Assembly: GCA_029257755.1 (NCBI GenBank)
Contig: JARIAP010000097.1
Coordinates: 1 to 5,109 of the forward strand
DNA length: 5,109 nt
Direction of reading: 5' to 3'
Origin: Helicobacter sp.
GTDB taxonomy: Bacteria > Campylobacterota > Campylobacteria > Campylobacterales > Helicobacteraceae
A model generated the notes under the pieces. That model saw only the letters and a list, made by a program, of their open reading frames with translations. It made no database searches and was not told the DNA's origin. Both the position numbers and the translations under genes were made by a program. This document shows positions 1-5,109 of this stretch, one piece after another (the stretch's first letter is position 1; each line of letters starts with the position of its first letter).

Positions 1-334
1 TTTGGACATAATCTTTATTTAGCCTACCTATATAAAAATATATTTGATCTCCTGTAAAGCCACCAAGACCAGCTATAAAAATGCACCAATAAACATTTAA
101 ATAACCTTGATGAGAAGCTATACCTGCTAGTAAAAGTCCCCATTCCCCCTCTAAAATACTCCAACAAAATAATATAACATAACCCCATTCTTCAACATTA
201 GTTTCCCATATAATCTTAATTGTCTCTTCAAAAGAAAAATTAGACTTTTTTGCATATATATAACATACAATAACACATACTGCAACAATACAAACAACAA
301 CAATACTCTTTAAATTTTGTTTTAAAAATTTCAT
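1..334 (-). CDS. DedA-family membrane protein, N-terminal part (cut by window edge)
   Basis: Translating the minus strand from the ATG at 334-332 gives 111 residues open to the window edge. A hydrophobic segment at about residues 10-28 is a membrane anchor. Next comes the DedA/VTT core: FCWSILEGEWG (56-66), whose Glu62 matches the conserved acidic residue of the family, then a glycine-rich membrane stretch with LLLAGIASHQGYLN (67-80). The signature GDQIYFYIGR follows at 95-104, with Asp96 and Arg104. DedA proteins are inner-membrane transporters of the SNARE-associated/VTT fold; some members translocate undecaprenyl phosphate or are needed for envelope integrity and proton-motive-force homeostasis. 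Which lipid this one handles cannot be told. The start is supported by AAGG 7 nt upstream (342-345). The gene begins 61 bp after the ileS stop, so it is probably read from the same transcript. The C-terminal half, including the conserved arginines, lies outside the window. Family assignment is fairly sure; the specific role is not. Confidence 0.82.
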   Translation of the reverse strand, partial: MKFLKQNLKSIVVVCIVAVCVIVCYIYAKKSNFSFEETIKIIWETNVEEWGYVILFCWSILEGEWGLLLAGIASHQGYLNVYWCIFIAGLGGFTGDQIYFYIGRLNKDYVQ

Positions 335-348
335 TATATTACCTTAAT

Positions 349-372
349 ATATTGATTGCAATAAATCAATAT
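349..372. repeat. 9-bp inverted repeat (hairpin) between ileS and the dedA-like gene
   Basis: Perfect arms ATATTGATT (349-357) and AATCAATAT (364-372) flank a 6-nt loop. In the mRNA of the minus-strand genes this hairpin would end 3 nt before the AAGG ribosome binding site of the dedA-like gene (342-345). It is not followed by a T-run in that direction, so it is not a classical terminator for ileS. On the plus strand six T residues follow (372-377), but no plus-strand gene ends here. It could act as an mRNA processing, stability or translation-control structure, or be chance in AT-rich DNA. Confidence 0.35.
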
Positions 373-395
373 TTTTTACTACTTAGTTATTAACT

Positions 396-3197
396 TCAAG
401 TTTTTATTAACACTTCATTGCATCTACCACAAACACTATCTTTAGAATCTGATTTAAATTGCCAACATCTAGGACATTTTTCTTTGCTTGATCTACTAAT
501 AATAAATGTATCTGAATCTACTGATATTTCACATATAATATTAAAGTCATTTGATTTTATACAATCACAATTACTAACCATCAAAAAATCTGATATAAGA
601 CTAAATTTATTGCTATAAGAATTTGGTGCATATATTTCTAACTCTAAACTTGATTTTATAACCTTATCTTTTTTAAGTTTATCTACATTTTCATTGAATA
701 AATTTCTTAATTTTAGTAAAAAGCTAAAATCTTCTTTCTTATAACAATAATTTGTAAGTGTAGGAAAGTCAATTTTTGTAAGTTCAAATACATTGTTCGC
801 ATTATTTTTAATCACTGGCTCTGCATACTCTAATGCTTCATCTATTGTATATGTTAAAAATGGAGATAATAAATGCAATATGTGATTAGCTAAAATTCCA
901 AATACACTTTGAATTGCTATTCTTTTTTTAGAATCTTTACTATCACAATAAAGGCTATCTTTACAAATATCTAAATATATCCCGCTTAAAGTTGCTGTTA
1001 TAAAACCATTTAGAATCTGAAAACCTTTTGAAAAATCATATTCACTAAATAAAATATCAATTTGAGTAAAAACATCTTTTGCTTCTTGTAATACCCATAT
1101 ATCAATAGGGCTTAAATTATCAAAACAAAATCTCTCTAAGCTTTGTGTATTTGCTAACAAAAATCTAATTGTATTGCGAAGTTTTAAATAATTTTCACTT
1201 GCTTGTTTTAATATATTTTGAGATATTTTTACATCATTTTGATAATCTGATAATGCAACCCAAAGACGAAGTATCTCGCTACCATATTCATTTATAATCT
1301 TATTTGGGGCTAATACATTACCCTTTGATTTACTCATTTTCTCACTTTTATCATCTATTGTAAAACCATGTGTAATAATATTTTTAAATGGGGCTTTATA
1401 ATTAATAGCACAACTAATTAAAAGAGAGCTTTGAAACCAACCCCTATGTTGATCGCTTCCTTCTAAATATATATCCGCTGGATAATTGCCCGCACTATAC
1501 TCATCGCTTTGCAATACAGCAAACCAAGTACTACCACTATCAAACCAAACATCTAAAATGTGCATATTCTTAATATATTTGTCTGCTTTATATTTATGAG
1601 ATGGTGGTAATAAATCAACAATATCTTGTTCCCACCAAATATCACAGCCATGCTTTTCAAACAACTCTGCTATATAATTAGTCAAGGCTTCATCTAATAT
1701 TGCTTCTTTGCTATCTTTATCGATAAAAAATGCTATTGGAACTCCCCAATCTCTTTGTCTTGATATACACCAATCAGGTCTATTTTCAATCATACTTTTA
1801 ATTCTATTTATACCTGTTTTTGGATAGAATATAGTTTTATCAATCTCTTGCAAAGCAACTTCTCTAAGGGTTTTACCATTATAATATGGCTTATCCATTA
1901 ATATAAACCATTGTTTTGTAGCACGAAATATAATAGGCTTATTAGTTCTCCAACAATGAGGATATGAATGTATTATTTCTTCATGAAATAACAATGAGTT
2001 ATTATTTTTTAGAATCTCTAATATCTTTTTTTGTGCTTTAAATATATGAATGCCAACAAATTCCTTAACAATATCTTTATCAAATAAGCCTAATGTTTCT
2101 ATGCTATTATCAAAATGTCCTCCATCATCAACAGGCATAATAACTGGTAAATTATATTTTAAACAAGTGAAGTAATCATCTTCACCATGCCCTGGTGCAT
2201 TATGAACGGCGCCGCTTCCATCTTCCATACTAACATAATCTGCAAGCAACAACATAGAATCTCTTTTATTAAGAGGATTTATAGCAAACAATCTATCAAA
2301 TAATTTAGATTCTAATGTCTTTACAATATCTCCATTTATAATTCCCTTTTGCTTTAATACCTCATATCTTTTTTTAGCAATAATAGCACCATTATTTACT
2401 AACACATATTCTTCATCTGGCTTTAAGGCTATAGCAACATTACTTGGCAATGTCCATGGTGTAGTAGTCCATATAACTATAAATGGAGAATTTTCTGTCT
2501 TAATAGATTCTAATTTTAATTGCTTAATTGTCTCGTCTTTCAAAGAAAATGCTACAAATATAGAATCTGATTTTTTATCTTTATATTCTACTTCTGCTTC
2601 TGCTAATGCACTTTTAGCTGACCAACTCCAAAAAATAGGCTTACTTCTTTGTGTTAATAGTCCAGCATTTGCAACCTTTACTAAAGCACGATAAATATCT
2701 GCTTCAAATTTATATTTCATTGTAATATATGGATTATAAAAATCACCAACAATGCCTAACGATAAAAATTCATTTCTTTGTATATCAATAAAGTTATTTG
2801 CATGTTCCCTGCAAGCTTGCCTAATCTCAAGCTTACTTGCTATTTTATTCTCTGTTTCAAATTTAGAGCTTACTTGTTGTTCTATTGGTAATCCATGACA
2901 ATCCCAACCGGGAGTATAAAAAACTTGCTTACCTTGAAAGTAATGATATTTTAATATAAAATCTTTTAATATTTTGTTTAGTGCATGTCCTACATGTAAA
3001 TGTCCATTTGCATATGGTGGTCCATCATGAAGATTAAATTGTTGCTTATTAGATTTATTTTCGACATGTTTATTCATTTTTTCATAAGCATATTCTTGCC
3101 ATTTTTTGTATCTTAATGATTCTTTTTGAGGTAAATTTCCTTTCATTGGAAAATCCGTCTTTGGCAAAATAAGTGTATTTTTATAATCTTTATCCAT
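396..3197 (-). CDS. ileS: Isoleucyl-tRNA synthetase (IleRS)
   Basis: Complete class Ia aminoacyl-tRNA synthetase of 933 residues, the usual length for bacterial IleRS. It charges tRNA-Ile with isoleucine using ATP in the cytoplasm. Visible landmarks in order: DGPPYANGHLHVGH with the HIGH-type motif HVGH at 68-71; the inserted CP1 editing domain with WTTTPWTLPSN (243-253) and GSGAVHNAPGHGEDDY (327-342), where His332 and Asp341 line up with E. coli editing residues His333 and Asp342; the isoleucine-specific LEGSDQHRGWF (578-588); KMSKS at 620-624; a helical anticodon-binding region (about 690-850); and a C-terminal zinc site with Cys908, Cys911, Cys923 and Cys926. All catalytic, editing and zinc elements are present, so the enzyme should be functional. 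The ATG is preceded by AAAGGAT (3205-3211) at 7-nt spacing. A likely promoter lies in the 133-bp gap after mnmE. The dedA-like gene follows 61 bp downstream. Eight TAGAATCT copies lie inside this gene. Confidence 0.98.
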   Translation of the reverse strand: MDKDYKNTLILPKTDFPMKGNLPQKESLRYKKWQEYAYEKMNKHVENKSNKQQFNLHDGPPYANGHLHVGHALNKILKDFILKYHYFQGKQVFYTPGWDCHGLPIEQQVSSKFETENKIASKLEIRQACREHANNFIDIQRNEFLSLGIVGDFYNPYITMKYKFEADIYRALVKVANAGLLTQRSKPIFWSWSAKSALAEAEVEYKDKKSDSIFVAFSLKDETIKQLKLESIKTENSPFIVIWTTTPWTLPSNVAIALKPDEEYVLVNNGAIIAKKRYEVLKQKGIINGDIVKTLESKLFDRLFAINPLNKRDSMLLLADYVSMEDGSGAVHNAPGHGEDDYFTCLKYNLPVIMPVDDGGHFDNSIETLGLFDKDIVKEFVGIHIFKAQKKILEILKNNNSLLFHEEIIHSYPHCWRTNKPIIFRATKQWFILMDKPYYNGKTLREVALQEIDKTIFYPKTGINRIKSMIENRPDWCISRQRDWGVPIAFFIDKDSKEAILDEALTNYIAELFEKHGCDIWWEQDIVDLLPPSHKYKADKYIKNMHILDVWFDSGSTWFAVLQSDEYSAGNYPADIYLEGSDQHRGWFQSSLLISCAINYKAPFKNIITHGFTIDDKSEKMSKSKGNVLAPNKIINEYGSEILRLWVALSDYQNDVKISQNILKQASENYLKLRNTIRFLLANTQSLERFCFDNLSPIDIWVLQEAKDVFTQIDILFSEYDFSKGFQILNGFITATLSGIYLDICKDSLYCDSKDSKKRIAIQSVFGILANHILHLLSPFLTYTIDEALEYAEPVIKNNANNVFELTKIDFPTLTNYCYKKEDFSFLLKLRNLFNENVDKLKKDKVIKSSLELEIYAPNSYSNKFSLISDFLMVSNCDCIKSNDFNIICEISVDSDTFIISRSSKEKCPRCWQFKSDSKDSVCGRCNEVLIKT

Positions 3198-3230
3198 AAA
3201 ATCTATCCTTTAAATTCTTTTAATCCTAAA

Positions 3231-3240
3231 ATTTTAACAG
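3231..3240 (-). promoter_or_regulatory. Possible extended -10 promoter for ileS
   Basis: On the minus strand the sequence reads TG-T-TAAAAT: the TG dinucleotide at 3239-3238 and the hexamer TAAAAT at 3236-3231 (5 of 6 matches to TATAAT). AT-rich DNA without a clear -35 box lies upstream, which is the usual look of sigma-70 promoters in Campylobacterota, where the -35 is poorly conserved. The start of transcription would fall about 27 nt before the ileS ATG, leaving room for the AAAGGAT ribosome binding site. In such AT-rich DNA matches arise easily, so this is a candidate only. Confidence 0.4.
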
Positions 3241-3310
3241 ATATTAACAAAGTAATATTTAATTTATATAATTTTATGACTAAAATTATCAATAAAAATA
3301 TATTTATGTT

Positions 3311-3328
3311 TTATTTTATATAAAATAA
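3311..3328. repeat. 18-bp perfect AT-only palindrome just after mnmE
   Basis: TTATTTTAT (3311-3319) is directly followed by its reverse complement ATAAAATAA (3320-3328), 2 bp beyond the mnmE stop codon. A second overlapping palindrome, AATAATATTATT, spans 3324-3335 and includes the stop codon. In the mRNA the first could fold only with unpaired loop bases taken from the arms, giving a weak A-U stem; an ATATATTTTT stretch lies some nucleotides further on. It might mark the 3' end of the jag-mnmE transcript, but without any G-C pairs it is a poor terminator and may be chance. Confidence 0.25.
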
Positions 3329-3330
3329 TA

Positions 3331-4686
3331 TTATTTACCAACGCAAAATTGTGAAAACATAGAATCTAAAACTTCTTCAATATTATATGGTTTTGTCATT
3401 TGGGCTATATTATTAAGGCTTTGTGTTAATTCATAACTTGCTAATTCAATCAATCCATTTTGCAAAAAATTACTAGCTTCATATAGATTATTTTGTGCAG
3501 ATTCTAAAAGTGTGCTTTGTGTTATACTAGTTAAAATAAGAGTATCTTTATCAATATCCATAATAAGAAATTTTGATATTTGATCTTGTAAAATACTTCT
3601 ATTTTTAATATCTCTTGTATTTAAAGAAATGGTATTAAAATGTGTAAAATCATATTTGTTTTTGATTTCTAAATCATTTTTATTAAGAACAATCAATATA
3701 AATTTATCTTTTATAGAATCTGTTTTTAAAAATTCAATAATTTTTAAATCATCTAAATCCATTGGTTTTGACAAATCAAAGACACACAATAAAAAATCGC
3801 TTTCTTTTGCATATTCAAAACTTCTCTCTATCCCTTGACTTTCTACATAATCTTTGCTATCTCTTATACCTGCTGTATCTGCTATACAAACTAAATTGCC
3901 ATTAATATCTAATAACTCTGTTATAGCATCTCTAGTTGTCCCAGCATACTCACTTACAATAGCCCTATCCTTCATAAGCAAGAGATTTAAAAGAGAACTC
4001 TTACCTACATTTGGTTTCCCTAAAATACAAAGCTTTATATTTTGTATTTTATTATAATGTTTTGTAGATTCTAAAATTGATTGAAATTTCTTCATTATAT
4101 CAGTTAAAGTTTGAAGTGAATTTTGTAATATAGTAGAATCTAAATCTTCATCGCTATAATCAATATTTACTTCAATTTGCGCAATAATTTCTAAAATTTT
4201 TAAACGGATAGATTCTAGTAATTTTGTGCATTCACCCTTTAAATTTCTAGTTAAAAGTTTCGATAGGTTTGTGTTTGTATTGTTTATTAAAGCAATTGTT
4301 GTTTCAATTTCTAATAAATCCATCTTACCATTTTTTAATGCACGCATACTAAACTCACCTGCTTTTGCAAGTATAGCACCAAATTCAATACATGTATTTA
4401 ATATTTCTTGAGCAATTAATATACCCCCATGGCATTGTATTTCTACAATATCTTCACCTGTAAAGCTATTTGGTGCTTTAAAATATATTAATATAGCTTT
4501 ATCAATTACATTATATTTAGAATCATAAATAAAACACAATTTAGCAATTCTTGGTTGTATTTCATTTTTTTGTGTGTTTCTTTTAAGTAATTTTAAAGCT
4601 ATATCTAAAGCTTTATCTCCACTAAGACGAACAATACCAATAGCACTTTTTGAATGTGCTGTTGCAATAGCTACTATTGTATCCAT
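3331..4686 (-). CDS. mnmE: tRNA uridine-5-carboxymethylaminomethyl modification GTPase MnmE (TrmE)
   Basis: Complete 451-residue MnmE, the normal family length. With MnmG (GidA) it installs the cmnm5/nm5 group on wobble uridine 34 of certain tRNAs, using a one-carbon unit from a tetrahydrofolate derivative; it acts in the cytoplasm as a dimer. Domains: N-terminal folate-binding domain (1 to about 118; the start MDTIVAIATAHSKSAIGIVR fits the family and fixes the ATG, and GEDIVEIQCHGG is at 77-88); a helical domain in two parts (about 119-215 and 378-451); an inserted G domain with P-loop GKPNVGKS (223-230), G2 loop GTTRD (249-253), G3 DTAG (270-273) and G4 NKND (335-338). Asn226 (potassium binding) and Glu282 (catalytic in E. 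coli MnmE) are both present, as is the C-terminal FCVGK (447-451), matching the family FC(I/V)GK motif whose Cys is needed for modification. It starts 2 bp after jag with no strong ribosome binding site, suggesting translational coupling. Confidence 0.98.
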   Translation of the reverse strand: MDTIVAIATAHSKSAIGIVRLSGDKALDIALKLLKRNTQKNEIQPRIAKLCFIYDSKYNVIDKAILIYFKAPNSFTGEDIVEIQCHGGILIAQEILNTCIEFGAILAKAGEFSMRALKNGKMDLLEIETTIALINNTNTNLSKLLTRNLKGECTKLLESIRLKILEIIAQIEVNIDYSDEDLDSTILQNSLQTLTDIMKKFQSILESTKHYNKIQNIKLCILGKPNVGKSSLLNLLLMKDRAIVSEYAGTTRDAITELLDINGNLVCIADTAGIRDSKDYVESQGIERSFEYAKESDFLLCVFDLSKPMDLDDLKIIEFLKTDSIKDKFILIVLNKNDLEIKNKYDFTHFNTISLNTRDIKNRSILQDQISKFLIMDIDKDTLILTSITQSTLLESAQNNLYEASNFLQNGLIELASYELTQSLNNIAQMTKPYNIEEVLDSMFSQFCVGK

Positions 4687-4688
4687 TA

Positions 4689-5109
4689 TTAATACTTAGG
4701 AATATTCCCAAATCCGTTATTACGACTATTGTTAGAATTTAAAAAATCACTAATTGTAATATACTTATCACCATCTGCATTATCTCTAAATACTATATAT
4801 TTATTTGGTAAAGCATCTCTTAAAATTCTTATAGCAATATGTGTTAAAATTCCATCAAGCGGTTTTGTCTGTGCTTTTCCATTTATTCTTGCAGATTCTA
4901 TAATTGGTTCAAGATAAGATTTAATCATATCTTCTTGATTTTTCAAAAATTGTGCTATTTCAAGTCTAACATTATATCCATAACATGTATTAATCCAATT
5001 AAACAACAAATAACTTAATGACTTATACCTATACCCTTTTTGTCCTATTAACAATGCGGCATCAATTCCATCTATAAGTATGAAAAGAGTATGATCATCA
5101 TATTGGCTT
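4689..5109 (-). CDS. jag: Jag/KhpB-type KH-R3H RNA-binding protein, C-terminal part (cut by window edge)
   Basis: 139 residues are visible, and the frame stays open to the right edge. A TTG at 5054-5052 could be taken as a start, but the upstream 18 codons (SQYDDHTLFILIDGIDAA) continue the KH fold, so the real start lies outside the window. Using visible numbering, a type II KH domain covers about 5-60 with its GxxG loop GQKG at 22-25. A helical linker follows (LKNQEDMIKSYLEPIIESAR), then an R3H-like domain at about 78-122 (KPLDGILTHIAIRILRD through KYITISDF), and an Asn/Ser-rich tail ending NIPKY. KhpB binds RNA and in Gram-positive bacteria works with KhpA in cell-envelope control. In H. 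pylori the homologue HP1451 has been reported to bind the VirB11-type ATPase HP0525. The R3H signature Arg-x3-His appears as Gly86-x3-His90 here, so the Arg is missing. The family usually lies next to yidC and rnpA, which would be expected upstream, and before mnmE, as seen. Confidence 0.88.
   Translation of the reverse strand, partial: SQYDDHTLFILIDGIDAALLIGQKGYRYKSLSYLLFNWINTCYGYNVRLEIAQFLKNQEDMIKSYLEPIIESARINGKAQTKPLDGILTHIAIRILRDALPNKYIVFRDNADGDKYITISDFLNSNNSRNNGFGNIPKY

Larger units (their letters stand above)
443..4900. repeat. Dispersed 8-mer TAGAATCT, 15 copies (uptake-sequence-like)
   Basis: TAGAATCT reads on the plus strand at 443-450, 929-936, 1011-1018, 2010-2017, 2255-2262, 2561-2568, 3360-3367, 3714-3721 and 4134-4141. 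It reads on the minus strand at 2307-2314, 2505-2512, 3499-3506, 4066-4073, 4210-4217 and 4893-4900. Eight copies are in ileS, six in mnmE and one in jag; none is intergenic. Six copies extend to the 9-bp form TAGAWTCTA. Base composition alone predicts well under one copy (my estimate about 0.4-0.5 for both strands). Thirteen copies encode Asp-Ser (GAT TCT) or Glu-Ser (GAA TCT); two, at 1011 and 2010, encode Ile-Leu in another frame. The function is unknown. The span given covers first to last copy, not a continuous repeat. Confidence 0.75.

Noticed and set aside
351..369. TTGAT...ATCAA inverted repeat resembling an FNR/CRP-type operator before the dedA-like gene.
   Set aside because: The half-sites are separated by 8 nt, not the 4 nt of an FNR site, and no promoter is evident around it; a simple hairpin describes it better.
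349..377. Rho-independent terminator on the plus strand (stem followed by six T).
   Set aside because: The stem is nearly all A-T and there is no plus-strand gene for it to terminate.
418..618. Plus-strand open frame antisense to the 3' end of ileS, and similar 60-70-codon plus-strand frames at 3629-3838, 3854-4057, 4226-4411 and 4729-4917.
   Set aside because: All lie entirely opposite well-conserved minus-strand genes, show no recognisable domain, and have no convincing ribosome binding sites; they are by-products of the antisense strand.
3198..3330. tRNA or small RNA gene in the mnmE-ileS gap.
   Set aside because: The gap is almost pure A-T with no cloverleaf, no GC-rich stems and no TTCGA-type loop.
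5052..5054. TTG as the start codon of jag.
   Set aside because: It would truncate the KH domain; the frame is open upstream and encodes the expected preceding part of the fold.
1..5109. CRISPR array, insertion sequence, phage or defence genes.
   Set aside because: No regularly spaced direct repeats, no terminal inverted repeats and no transposase- or integrase-like protein; all coding sequence is accounted for by four standard genes.

Overview
The window is AT-rich (roughly a quarter G+C by eye) and carries four genes, all on the minus strand, with almost no intergenic space. The codon choice (GAT, AAA, TTA, TCT, AGA), the protein sequences, and a KH/R3H Jag protein directly followed by mnmE point to a Campylobacterota genome. 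The best guess is a Helicobacter-like organism: H. pylori also has jag next to mnmE (HP1451-HP1452), but I recall its ileS being elsewhere, so a non-pylori species is more likely. This assignment is inference from the sequence, not a database match.

Reading in the direction of transcription (right to left): the 3' part of jag (khpB), an RNA-binding KH-R3H protein cut by the right edge (4689-5109); mnmE, the tRNA wobble-uridine modification GTPase, beginning 2 bp after jag stops (3331-4686); a 133-bp AT-rich gap with a short palindrome and a plausible extended -10 promoter; ileS, a full-length isoleucyl-tRNA synthetase (396-3197); a 61-bp gap with a 9-bp hairpin; and the 5' part of a DedA-family membrane protein cut by the left edge (1-334). 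Three of the four genes act on RNA or translation. The DedA protein is an envelope lipid-transport family member with no obvious functional link. There is no CRISPR array, transposon, tRNA, rRNA or phage gene.

The genes themselves are ordinary housekeeping genes. The one striking signal is a short word scattered through them: the 8-mer TAGAATCT (either strand) occurs 15 times in 5.1 kb, where a simple base-composition estimate predicts fewer than one. All copies are inside coding regions and both orientations occur. Nearly every GAATC/GATTC site in the window lies inside this longer word. This resembles a dispersed genome-wide signal such as a DNA-uptake sequence, a recombination or chromosome-organisation site, or a methylation-linked motif, but a codon-context effect is not excluded because 13 of 15 copies sit in the same reading phase.
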